Both the position numbers and the translations under genes were made by a program. DNA of 64,000 nt, taken from assembly GCF_022539505.1 (NCBI RefSeq), contig NC_061510.1:280424715-280488714 (forward strand). Direction: 5' to 3'. Positions 23,659 through 34,352 of this stretch are shown here, one piece after another; position 1 is the first letter of the stretch; each line of letters opens with the position of its first letter. The DNA is from Lolium rigidum (Eukaryota; Streptophyta; Magnoliopsida; Poales; Poaceae). The notes beneath the pieces are model-generated. The model was not told the DNA's origin. It did no database searches and saw nothing but the letters and a program-made list of their open reading frames with translations.

Positions 23659-23966
23659 GGCATCACTGCATCAAGGAATGGCCGGAGACGCCGGGAACAC
23701 AGCAGGTCGACGGCGACGAGGTAGTGGAGGAGGAGGGGGGAGGAGATCAGCGCGTGGCCGGCGGCGGAGGCGGGTGCTGGAGACCAGCGTGGCCGGCGGC
23801 GGTAGAGGCGAAGCATCACGAGTGGAACTGGCCTTCGCGTTCGTATGTACAGTACTAGAAGAGCCGGTTCACGTAGTCTGTCGGTAATGTTCATCTGCTG
23901 AGCTTTCAGTTTCAACAGGTATTTGACTTTTTTTTTGAGAAAATCAGATTATGAGTTTGCATGATA

Positions 23967-24219
23967 CTACCTCCATCCCAAAGCTTAAGACTTAAATTTT
24001 CTTTGAAAAGTCAAACTAAGTAAAGTTTGACTAAAACTTTTAGAAGAATCTATCAACAAATATGATATTTTATCCATATGAAAATATATTTTATTATTTA
24101 ACAAATGATATTTATTATGTATTTTGGATGTTAATAATTTTTGGTAAAAACTTTGTCAAATTTAACATAGTTTGACTTTCTATAAATAGTACCAGCCTTA
24201 AACTTTAGGATGGAGGTAT
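23967..24219. mobile_element. Stowaway MITE (253 bp)
   Basis: Termini CTACCTCCATCC and GGATGGAGGTAT, flanked by TA on both sides (23965-23966 and 24220-24221). The CTCC-TCC terminus and TA duplication are hallmarks of Stowaway (Tc1/mariner) elements. It lies just upstream of the PPR gene on its 5' side. Confidence 0.88.
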
Positions 24220-24614
24220 TATACTTTTGGCCAACACTAGGTTACACCCGGTTGTAAAATACAAATCATCAGCTGCCGCCGGAGCCATCTGATGCATTTA
24301 AATAAACAAATCTCATGTGTCCGATCATGTGACAAAGACGTTTTGTATGTATCATTTTTTCCAGAATCTCCAACATTTTTTCTACACTCTACCAAAGTTA
24401 CGAAATTATGATGCAATTTTTTTTGCCAGTGGTGCAAAATTATCCCAAATGTAACATTTGTTTTTTTACATATGTAAAACTTTCAAAAATGCAACATCCT
24501 TTTTGCAATTTTTTCTGCAATATATCCAACATTTCTGCCTAACTTATCCAACATTACAAAAATTATGTACTGTACCAGAAATATACATACCCCATCAAGG
24601 AAAAAAAAGTGCTA

Positions 24615-24738
24615 CTACCTCTGTCCATAAATAGATGTCTTAGATTTATTAAATTTTGGATGTATATAGACATTATTTAGTGTATAGATTCATCCAAATT
24701 TAGACAAATATAAGACATCTATTTATGGACGGGGGGAG
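24615..24738. mobile_element. Stowaway MITE (124 bp)
   Basis: Termini CTACCTCTGTCCATAAATAG and the matching CTATTTATGGACGGGGGGAG, flanked by TA at 24613-24614 and 24739-24740. The long inverted repeats (ATAGATGTCTTA/TAAGACATCTAT) leave a short loop. It lies about 325 bp beyond the BIR1-like stop codon. Confidence 0.9.
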
Positions 24739-25062
24739 TATTAAAAGTCAGACGATAGCACAACACGAAAGTAGACAACCAGTAACTCTAGAGTTTAGCA
24801 TTACAGACAGTATGGACTTTCTACATCTAAAAAAGTTAAGTGGTGATACAGTTGATCAATCTCACAGAATCAGTACATACATCCTAAAGATACAACAAGC
24901 TGAGGATGTAAAGAAAATAAGCATGCCAGTTTCATACAGATCATTCACCCAAATGACATATCCAGGAGCTAACCTGCGAGAGGCCAAATAGTATATTACC
25001 GTCATATCAACCTGATCATTCCCAAGATCCAAAAAACGCAAGGTCGCCAATTTAAACTTTGT

Positions 25063-27295
25063 CTATCTTGCTACAATAAGCTCATCCGGCCTTTCAGAAT
25101 CTGCATCCCGTGGTCGCAGCGTCAACTCATCGTCCGCCGCACTGAAGTGGTATTTCTCTCCAACAGCCCTCAGAAGCTGGTACACTTCAAACATTGTAGG
25201 TCTCTCCTTCGGAGCGGAAAGCACACAAGAACAGGCAACCTTCATAACTTGAAGCAGCTCGGCATCATTGTTCTTTCCGATCAAGGACTTATCAACAGCA
25301 TCTTGAAGTATAGAGTTGTTTGATAGGTATGTTATCCAGTCCACCAGACTGCCTCTGAAGTTTTCTGGGGCATTTGACACGTGCGTGGGCTCTTCACCGG
25401 TGACTAGTTCAAGCAAGACAACACCAAAACTATAAACATCCCCCTTTGGAGTGGCGACAAGGGTGTGGGAGTATTCAGGAGCTACATACCCTACGTCACC
25501 AAACTCACCATTGACGAATGTGCTCAGGTGGGTGTCGATAGGATTCATAAGCCTTGCCAACCCAAAGTCCGAAATCTTAGGCTCATAGTCATCATCAAGT
25601 AGTATGCACTTAGAGCTAATATTGCGGTGAAGAATGCGGGGGTTGCAAGTGTGATGAAGCCACGCCAACCCTCTACCAGCCCCAATGGCGATTTTTAGCC
25701 TCACTGGCCATTCCAGAGACTTTCTATCACTACTTTCATGGTGTAGCTGATCATAGAGCGAACCTTTCGGCATGTACTTGTACACCAGGAGCCTCTCTTT
25801 CTTAGCAATGCAGTAACCCAATAGAGGAACTAAGTTGCGCTGCCTTGCACTTCCCAATGTTGACATCTCGGATGTGAATTGGCTCTCTGAATGCTGAGTT
25901 TCTTGCAACCTCTTGATAGCAAGGAATGAACCATCAGGAAGTGTAGCTTTGTACATAGATCCTGAATGACCGGTTGCAATAATATTCTCCTTAGTAAAAT
26001 CACCTGTTGCCTTCATCAGATCATTCAATTTCATCTTTGAAACTGATTTCTCAAACATTGATACCTGTAAATGACAATTTGCAGAAATAAATATCACAAT
26101 GCAGCCAACAAAAAATCTGTAATGCCTAAACTGATAAGTCATATTTTCGATGCCTGTTTGGATAAATGGCTGACAGCTCTACTCCTAGTTAAATAGTATG
26201 ATACAGATTATTCTTCAAGATAAAAGAAATTATGCATAAGAACATAACGCTTTTATAGTATGCAAAAAAATCAACATAATGAGAGGAAATATCACTCATT
26301 CAGTATCTACAGTTTTGGAGCTTCCCCAAGATGCAAAAACTTGTGTTAGCTAGAAGCAGAACAAGGGTAACATTTACCTAAAAAACAAGGCTAACATTTT
26401 AGAAAAAAAAAAGTACGCATACGGATAAATACAAATTAAAATAGTATCTAAAAAAACCTGGGGAAAAACATACCTTGACTCCTTTTTCTCCCTTAATAGT
26501 CTTCGCCCACTTATTTCCTTCCACGTCCTTTTCCTTCTTCTTAGCAGGCATTTTCCGCAAGAAAATGAATAAAATAACACCAACAACTATTAAAGTGATA
26601 ACTGCGCCAGCAACCGCAGAACCAGCAATCACTCCTGTACGACTGTTTGAATTGGCAGTGCAATCACCACTCAGAGGTTTCCCACAGAGTTCTTGATTTG
26701 CAAAATTGGAAGCTGCAAATTTGCTGAAAGATGAAGGGATCTGGCCTGATAACTTGTTGCCAGCAACATTAAAGTCGGTTAGGCGAGAAAGACCACCAAG
26801 CTGCCCCGGGATGGTTCCAGTGAGCTTGTTATTTTGCAAATTGACAACATTGAGATAGGTGCAGTTAGCTAGCGACTCCGGAATCTCCCCTGAGAAGCTA
26901 TTATACGAAAGATCAAGGTTTGTGACGAATGCAAGCCGTTTCGAGATGTCAGCTGGGATTGGCCCGGAGAGGCTGTTGCTTGACAGATCCAGCGAGGTCA
27001 TGCTACTGCAGTTCTCGAGCCCGTCAGGGAACTGGCCCTTGAGATCCATGCCGCCAAGTCGAAGCGAAAGAATCCTGTTCTCGTTAGGATGCCAACACTC
27101 CACGCCGCTGAAAGTGCATATGGATCCCTCCGTGTTGTTCTCAAATGTCCAATGCAGCTTGTTGTTGGGATCAACTGACGCCTTCAGCCTCTTCAGGCAT
27201 TGGATGTCACTTACTGTGCCATAGCATTGCTGACAGAGCGTGAAGCAGAGGAGAATTTGGACAAGGGTAGCACAGAAACCCCTAATGGCCATCAT
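25063..27295 (-). CDS. BIR1-like LRR receptor kinase, possibly catalytically impaired
   Basis: Two coding exons: 26474-27295 and 25063-26064, with a 409-bp GT-AG intron (26065-26473) in phase 0, giving 607 residues. Layout: signal peptide (1-26), N-terminal cap, about four LRRs (roughly 75-195), transmembrane segment [17 protein letters not shown], then a kinase domain in exon 2. Visible kinase motifs are the Lys in [12 protein letters not shown] in place of HRD (ILHRNISSK), intact DFG (ISDFGLARL) and VAPEY. The layout and HRN match the BAK1-interacting BIR1 clade, which restrains immune signalling at the plasma membrane. Orthology to BIR1 rather than BIR2/3 is inferred from segments such as [17 protein letters not shown]. 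Confidence 0.9.
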
Positions 27296-27302
27296 AGTGT
27301 GC

Positions 27303-28160
27303 GCTGTAATTCGGGGATCTTTTCAATGCCAATAGTTAACCATGAGGCTTGCTCGGTGCCTGCAACGAAACATGACACGAGAAATGACAATCTTGGCAAG
27401 ATATATGCACACGAAGCAGGTAAATGCCAAAAAGCATACTGATTTGAGAAATGCACAAGCATTGCCATCAGATGAATGATAACCAGCTAGCCGAGACAGT
27501 AATGTGTCACACTGACCATATCGTACTTACTTGCCCGACGTAATTAAGATGCACAGGGAGAGGCTTTTGAGCGTTTGCATCATGCAAGTCAAACACAAAA
27601 ATGCAGAAAGCGAAGTTCTAGAGGGGGGCTATTTTATGTTTTTGTCAGTGGCTGCAGCGATCTATCAAATGAACTGAAGCGGAGGATCCCAAAGTAGACG
27701 CATCTACACGAACTGGATGGACTCCATCCAGATTTGGATCCGACTGCTGGCGGCACAGGGGCATGCCGGCACTACAGAAACGAATCAGGGGAAAGTGTAA
27801 CCGGTACGGCGGGGCGTTTGGCTGATGACGGAGAGTGGATGCAGACCGGGAAGGGTGTGATGGCGGAGGGAGGAAGAGTACCTCAGCGTCCCGCCGTCGG
27901 TAGCGTCGCCGGCCGCCCAGCGATCCAGTGCCGCGACCAGCCGAGCCGGTCGTCGATCTCGCTGCTGCCTCGCCCTCGTCGCCGATTCAGGATCGCCGCT
28001 GCTGCGGTGAAGCTAACCGGCCGAGCACGGGCCACTGGAGCTCCTCCGTGGATCCCGGCCCCTCCAAGTCGCGGTCGCGGTTGCGGCAGGAGCGGTGAGC
28101 CGTGGGCGTGTTTCGGGGGTGGGAGTGGAGCGTGGACTGGACTACGGCGACTGGAGTGAC
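27303..28160 (-). promoter_or_regulatory. Probable 5' UTR exon and intron of the BIR1-like gene
   Basis: On the minus strand a GC-rich stretch (about 27882-28100) ends in CTGAG followed by the donor GTAC at 27881. An acceptor TTACAG ends at 27304, eight bases before the ATG ATG start. This fits a 5' UTR intron of about 578 bp (27304-27881). The GC-rich block probably contains the transcription start. No transcript evidence is available. Confidence 0.45.
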
Positions 28161-28673
28161 AGATGGGCCCACGTGTCGGACTTGGACCACCTATTGCTAG
28201 TCAACCAACAGTGATTAATTGGGAACACAAGGAATTTCAGTTAACAGTTGACTGGTTAGTGGTTACCAGGACGGATAATGACACGAAATATAGAGATTTT
28301 AGCAGTTAACTGCTCTGCTCAACAAGGTGACGGGTGCAAATTGCTTATTCATTTATACGTACTGTACTAGTTTATAGGGTATTACCTATTTTAAAAATAG
28401 AATACTAATTTTATTACCAAAATATAATGCGTATATCACAAAATTATACTATTAGAAACTTCTTTTGAATATGAATCCAATGATATAATTTTCGTGGCAT
28501 ATATTACATACTTTGTTGATCAAATTTAAAGTCAAAATTCTTTCTCAAAATGTGTAATATCACTATAAACCGGTATGAAGGTAGTAAAAAAACATGAATA
28601 TATGGGCGAACCCGTCCACTAACTTGCACTTATATCGGAACAAATGGAATGGTCTTTTGGCTGTTCAAACATA
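28161..28673. other. Intergenic, no gene seen
   Basis: AT-rich DNA between the BIR1-like 5' end and the Tourist-like MITE; nothing recognisable. Confidence 0.4.
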
Positions 28674-28676
28674 TAA

Positions 28677-29898
28677 GGCCTTGTTTTAAATGCAAGGATT
28701 AGTGTGTATTTTAGTGTATAAACCACCAATCCCTCAGAACTATTAGGGGACGTTCGCCCGAGAGAGGGAGGAGTCGTGGATTCAAAATATACGAGAAACT
28801 CGTGGTTTTTAGGGGATAAGTGGGTTCAATCCCGTCAATCCCTGCCTATAAAGCATCCCTTTCAGGATCTATCACGGTATTGTCATGCTCTGGGTTTATC
28901 CCCTCCAATCCCCTATAATTTGTTGGGGTTACAACCACCACTATGCATGTGTGAAAAATTAGATAAACTTTGAGGATAGCTTCAACCAATAGATGCAACA
29001 AAAAACAAACGCAAGCACACACAAGTTACACAAGGATTTACGTGGAAATCCTTCTCAACTTTAGGAGAGAAAAACCACGGGGTGTGGACTAACCGGTCCA
29101 CACAAGTTTCACTGTGAGCAACCTAGGTACATAGTCTTCTTAGAACATCTAGAGATTACAACACACTTCACCTTGTTGCCCACCGGCAACAACAACAACC
29201 ACAAGAGGCAAGATACAACAAAGCAGAGATATCACAGATTATGTCCTCTTCGGTAATCAGCAAACTGCTCTTAAACCGCAGATCCAGTCAGCACCAAACT
29301 TGGCAGACAAACAGACATATGAGTTCCAAACATACTAACCAAAAATCAGCTCAATAGGATACCGTTTGCCTGCCCAAATTGTTCGTCTCCCAAACCTACT
29401 CGGTGCTGAAACTGCACCAGTCCGAACTGACTTCACCGCTCTCAAATATGATTCTCCTCTGACCCAAATCTCAAACCAGGTATCCAGATTTAAGTACTCA
29501 AAGTAAGGAACAAGCTCACCGAGTTTGGAGCCAATCGAAGAACATTTGAGCCTCCAAACACCAGCTTGAAGAAAGACCGATAAAATCTCAGAAATCTGGA
29601 CAAAAATCACCTCTCCTTCTTTCCCTCTTCTCACTTGGTTGTGGTGTTCTAGTGTGTTCTCTCATCCTCTCACAGCAGTATCCACATTATGGCATGCTCT
29701 TGCTCTCTTAGTTACAACCACCAAGGGTGGCTAGGGTTTTCTCCTTATCTACCTCTCAAGGAGGCATCACAATTGTTAGATGCGAACCTCCATCACTGGT
29801 TGATACGTGTTGAACTTTCTGAATTGTTGTTGTGCTGCCAACACACCTCTATGTGAAGGGACATAGCCCAACATAATCCTCATGTGCAAAACGAGGCC
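28677..29898. mobile_element. Tourist/Harbinger MITE split by a copia solo LTR
   Basis: Inverted ends GGCCTTGTTTTAAATGCAAG (left) and CTCATGTGCAAAACGAGGCC (right), flanked by TAA at 28674-28676 and 29899-29901, as expected for PIF/Harbinger. Without the inserted LTR (28921-29873) the MITE is about 265 bp, a normal Tourist size. Confidence 0.75.
28921..29873 (-). mobile_element. Ty1/copia solo LTR (953 bp)
   Basis: Ends TGTTGGGG and GCCCAACA form the TG...CA inverted termini, with near-identical flanks TAATT (28916-28920) and TAATC (29874-29878), a 4-of-5 target duplication. Read on the minus strand it has the look of a copia LTR: TGTTGGGCTATGTCCC at the start and GTAACCCCAACA at the end. No internal region is present, so it is a solo LTR left by recombination. 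Confidence 0.78.
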
Positions 29899-29901
29899 TA
29901 A

Positions 29902-31265
29902 GGCAGTATCATTGTGTAGTCACTTATGACTTACCCCTTCAACTTTTCTCTTGAAACAAATTGACAAACTTTTTTGTAGCACCGTGGTAGAAACATGCAA
30001 GATATCGTATGGTCATTTGTCTCTCTATCTTGATCCACCTATAACAAAATCAACCTATCTTTTTTATATAACTTTCTTCATACAATGTACCATTACTCTT
30101 TCCTGCCCAAAATATGTTGCATATAAGTTTTGGTCAAAGTCAAACTTCATAATGTTTAATCATATATATTGATAAAAATATTAACATATATAACAAAATA
30201 ATACTAATATTTGTAGATAATGGTAACATTACTTGATATAACTTGACTCAGACATGCAAGGTACCATTGTAGTCACTTGCATCTTCAACTTTTCTCTCTG
30301 AATGGATCGGCCTATCTTTGGAAATAACTTGGTTCAAAGATCCAAAGTTTTATAATCATCGGCTTCTCTAAGTTTCGTATGGAACAACTCAACATTACTT
30401 AAGCCATAATTTGGTTGAATCTAGTATGTTACCATTATCTAGCCTTGTTGGAGGTGCTCTCAAGTCTCAAAGGGCTAACAAATTCTCTCTCTCTATCTCT
30501 CTCTCTCTCTTGATCAAATAATCTCCCCTTCTATGTCATGTGGTACTGATTTCTCTGGCTTAACGATATAACCTCCCCTTCTGTGTCATGTGGTAATGAT
30601 TTCTCTGGCGTAACTATATATGCCACAACAGTCTCGTTCATGGTGTTAGGATTATATATTTTCATATATATAACAGAATATGATGCGCGTTATTTTGATC
30701 TAGCCAATCTCTATAATCGTGTGTAACCATATATAGCTTATTGAGATAGCTATAAATATGCACATGATACTGAGACAAAGGTATCCCTTCCCACACGAAA
30801 ATTCACGCGTGGATCAAATTATTTTGTAAATTATATTTCACTTGTCTATCTACGGTACGGTTACTCAGTCTCTCGATGATGCTCATACGGGTAGCTAATT
30901 CTTTTACTGCCTTTTCTACTTAACATGTATTAAGGCTGGTCAATGTTTCGGCTCACCTATGTACAAAACGAGCAAGCACATTGTGTGTGACCGAGAGTTG
31001 GATGCCTGAGACCCCTAGCTTCCCGGTTAGCAGCCTTCTCGCTGACTGCCCAGTAAACACTTTTGTTTAATAAAGCTCTCTAAGTTCCCCGCAAAAAAAG
31101 GATGTTCATGCGCGTGTTTATAGGGATGAGTGTACAAATTGAGCATCTACGATTGTACTGTGTTTTGAAAAAAAAAACTACGGTACGGTTCCCTCATGTC
31201 TGCCAAGGTATATGGTGTGCACAAATGTTAGATCAACCAAGGGTCAAAATGAAAATAGAAACACC
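29902..31265. other. Intergenic region with simple repeats
   Basis: No gene seen. It contains a CT-rich microsatellite (about 30485-30511), a two-copy 50-bp tandem repeat (30521-30620), and a short 3'-end-like fragment around 30985-31099 with AATAAA followed by CCGCAAAAAAA, which looks like the tail of a small LINE insertion. Confidence 0.5.
30521..30620. repeat. Two-copy 50-bp tandem repeat
   Basis: The phrase CTCCCCTTCTATGTCATGTG at 30523 recurs 50 bp later with one base changed (CTGTGTCATG), and the rest of the unit (GATTTCTCTGGC, TAACGATAT/TAACTATAT) also repeats. Confidence 0.8.
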
Positions 31266-31280
31266 TAGAAGAGGGTGGAT

Positions 31281-32457
31281 TTTTTCGCGAAAACGCAAAA
31301 GCATTGCGTTTCGATGCATTGATAGAAAAGAAGGTTATATGTACAAGTCCCCTAGAGGACACACCCCGCCATACAACTCAACCCAAGAAGATAGTCTAGG
31401 GGAGGAGCTGACGGACACCCCGGGCTCCCGCGTCCGCCCATAGCCGCGCATCGGACCTAATGTCGTTGAATAGGGACGTCACCGAAGGCCGCGCATTGTC
31501 GAAGACCGCCGCATTTCGGTGTTTCCAAATCCACCACGCCGTAAGCATGATAATCGACGAAGTTCCTTTGCGCGGTTGGGGGGGGCGGTCCGCACAGCCT
31601 GCGACCACCACTCCGCGAAGTCACCCTCCACCGTGGGAGGACCTGAGGTGGATCGGATCCACGAGAGAACCTCAAACCACACCATCCTGGAGAAAGAGCA
31701 CCCAGTGAGCAGGTGCGCTATGGTCTCCACAGCCTGATCGCACAGCGGGCATGTAGGCGCATGCGGTATGCCCCGCCTCGCCAGCCTCTCACCCGTCCAG
31801 CATCTGTCCATGCAGGCCAGCCATATGAAGAACTTCACCCTTGGCGGCGCCCAAGATTTCCAATTCAACCTCCAAGACCCTGACGTGATAGCCCCCTGGA
31901 ACAGGGCGTCGTAGTAGGATCGAGCACTGTATCGGCCATCCGTCGTCCAGCGCCAGACCATCCTATCATGTTCCGCCGAAAGTTGCACATCGCGAAGCCT
32001 ACCCCATAGCTGCACGTATTGCCAAAGCGCGAGCGCGCTTGGCGCGCCTGCTATGTCGGGATCTAGGTTCGATCGATCAGCGCCTCCCGAACCGTGCGCG
32101 CCTTCCGGCGGCGCTTCGGGACCAGCGCATACACCTCCGGCGCCATCTCCTTGATGGATCTGCCATCCAGCCATTTGTCCTCCCAAAAGAGGGCGGACTC
32201 CCCATCGCCTACCTCCATCGTAGTGGAGGCCGTGAAGACGTCGAGCTCCATCTTAGAGAACTGCATATCGAGCCCACGCCAAGGTCGCGTAGGGTCGGTA
32301 CGCATCCTCCAGATCCAGCGCACCCTTAAACTGGTCGCAGTGCGCGCCAGGTCGGGGATTCCCAGGCCCCCCAGCCACAGCGGCCGACACACCCTGGACC
32401 AATTGACATGGCAGTGCCCTCCATTGGCATCTGCCCTGCCGGCCCACAGGAAGCCGC
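31281..32457 (-). mobile_element. L1-type LINE, 3' part (ORF2 C-terminus, 3' UTR, poly-A)
   Basis: Minus-strand LINE half lying left of the gypsy insertion. It encodes the end of ORF2: a segment FWEDKWLDG, then the zinc-knuckle zf-RVT motif CPLCDQAVETIAHLLTGC and WKHRNAAVF. The 3' end is T-rich on the plus strand (31281 onward), the poly-A tail. A 15-bp target duplication, TAGAAGAGGGTGGAT, is at 31266-31280 and again at 40307-40321, so one LINE spans both halves. Confidence 0.92.
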
Positions 32458-33623
32458 TGTTGACGTCAGAAACCCCCTGGCGGGCAGAGACGGGCAACAC
32501 AGTAGAGCCGGGAACAACTAGGGCTGCGGGCCGGCCCCGGTCCCTCGGAGCGACGGCCCGCAAAGCCTCCCTGGTCACACGTCCGATGCAATCGCAAGGG
32601 CGTGCCACTCGACCTATACCCGGTCAGGAAGGTGTGGATGATGCCTCGCTTAGTTTCCTGCATGGCATACACGTAAACATTAAATACGAGCCTCGATCGG
32701 CTCTCAGGTTATCCTGTGAATCGGCTCAAAGAGCCGATCCACCCATGATTCGTACAAGGTGTCTGAATATATGGTGGTCCTGCTTGATCAAGATAAAGCT
32801 AATTAGATCTATGACGATTTAGGGTTTTCACCGCATAATCGGATCATCCTACTCACGATTGGGCCTCGCGCTCGCGCACGGTGACCGTAAGCTGATCCTA
32901 GACAGGGCCTAAAAACCAACACGAGGTTGATCCCCGGAACATCCTTTCTAGGGCTAGCAAACGTCACCCTACACGCCGCTGGATCCTCCAACCCTTTGTA
33001 AGGCCTAACTATCGCGGATATTAAACTAATCCTTGATGAACAAGGAGCAACCGTAACGGATCAGATCTACTAAACTATGATCAAGCGGGGTGCCGCCCCT
33101 ACACCTAAGGTAGGTGTAAGGGCGGCTAGATGTGCAAGGGTTGCATAACGAAAGCATGTAATTCGAAGAACAATGCTAACCCTAACACATCTAAGATAAC
33201 TACGTTGCTCGCCATCAAAAAGGCTTCAGCACGAGCAACGCATGAACAACGTGGGCAGGCTTGTGCTGCCTAGATCGCAAGATGCGATCTAGGCAGCATG
33301 GTGCTTACCGGAGAAACCCTCGAGACGAAGGAGTTGGCGATGCGCCGAGATTTGTTTGTGTTGAACGTTGGTTGTTGTTTATTCCATAAACCCTAGATAC
33401 ATATTTATAGTCCAGCGGACTTTCTAACGTGGGAATAATCCCCACCATGTACGAGACAAACTCTAACTCTTAACCGACACGTAATCTAATATGTTACAGA
33501 TACAAGGGCAAACTAGCCCAAACTTCGCATGTAAGGCCGATTCACGTATTTCTTCTATATATATTCTTCAAGTCCATCTTGATCGCGGCCCACCTCTGAC
33601 TCGGTCAAATTCTGGTGATAACA
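32458..33623 (-). repeat. 3' LTR of the non-autonomous gypsy element
   Basis: 1166 bp, near-identical to the other LTR except for a segment around 33232-33300 that holds a perfect hairpin and replaces a shorter, different sequence in the partner LTR. Confidence 0.92.
33265..33297. repeat. Perfect hairpin in one LTR only
   Basis: Arms GCTGCCTAGATCGCA and TGCGATCTAGGCAGC are fully complementary around a 3-base loop; one more pair (33264 with 33298) extends each arm to 16 bp. Absent from the partner LTR at the corresponding place (about 39110-39146). Confidence 0.85.
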
Positions 33624-33751
33624 CATGCCCCCCTGGTTTTGGAAATGACATTTCCAAAATCATTACGCTTTTCTTTCGTCGGGTCATGTCGTGGCAGAGC
33701 AAAAAAACCGCCGCAGAATCCTCATCATGATGCCTTGCCCCCTCCACTTAT

Positions 33752-33837
33752 CCACGTGGCCGCAAAACTTTCCTGTTGGGCAACATCTCCTCGGAAACTG
33801 CTGTGGCATTGAATCTCCCTCATATCCCTTTTATTTA
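33752..33837 (+). promoter_or_regulatory. Possible promoter of the antisense ORF
   Basis: A G-box palindrome CCACGTGG at 33752-33759 is followed by a TATA-like TTTTATTTA at 33829-33837, about 70 bp before the ATG at 33906. Spacing is plausible for a plant core promoter; activity is inferred only. Confidence 0.4.
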
Positions 33838-33905
33838 ACCGTTCTCAACAGCTTGCGCCTCCTTCGTCCTCTTCGCCTTAGCACCAAAAAACCCTCTGTG
33901 CCACC

Positions 33906-34352
33906 ATGTCTTCTTCCTCCTCCTCCGAGCTTTCCTACGGGTCCTCCTCCTCCCGTGAGACGCCGCCGGAAATCCGTGCCCCCGAAGAATGGGACGAGGA
34001 GAGCCACGCCTCCTCCATTTGGTCCGAGGACGACAAGTCCTTGACCAGCGGGGATGAAGATCTTCAGTTCCTCGCCGACGGGGGACTGGAGTCAGAAAGC
34101 GAGGACGACCGGTTCCCCTGGGACGGCTGCCCCACCTCTGAAGAAGAGGAAGAGGAAGACGACGACGACGACTCCCTCGAGGGCTACCCGCCGGTGAAAC
34201 GCCTCCGCATGTGGTGGGACGACGACAGCAGCGACGATGAAGACGGGGATGAAGCTCCCGTAGAGGGCTACGGGAGTAGCGACGAGGAGCCCATCGGCAG
34301 CAGTGCCAATGAGAGTTCCGAGGATGACGACGAGGGCAGTGATGGCCCGTAG
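33906..34352 (+). CDS. Antisense acidic Ser/Asp/Glu-rich protein inside the gypsy element
   Basis: Intact 148-codon ORF on the strand opposite to gag. The ATG context GCCACCATG matches a strong plant initiation site. The protein begins with a serine run, has an acidic run at residues 79-89, a short basic patch KRLR at 98-101 that could act in nuclear import, and a Ser/Asp/Glu-rich end; no known domain is evident. It lies between gag and the 3' LTR, where pol would be expected. The low-complexity composition could also arise from a GA/TC-rich stretch, but initiation context, promoter-like motifs and an uninterrupted frame favour a real gene. Function unknown. Confidence 0.55.
   Translation: MSSSSSSELSYGSSSSRETPPEIRAPEEWDEESHASSIWSEDDKSLTSGDEDLQFLADGGLESESEDDRFPWDGCPTSEEEEEEDDDDDSLEGYPPVKRLRMWWDDDSSDDEDGDEAPVEGYGSSDEEPIGSSANESSEDDDEGSDGP

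Noticed and set aside
22322..23915. Plus-strand and alternative minus-strand frames over the PPR gene
   Set aside because: Shadows of the PPR coding sequence or of its 5' region; no protein similarity.
31396..32822. Plus-strand frames over the LINE and LTR (up to 242 codons)
   Set aside because: Opposite strand to clear LINE ORF2 coding sequence and crossing the LTR border, so not genes.
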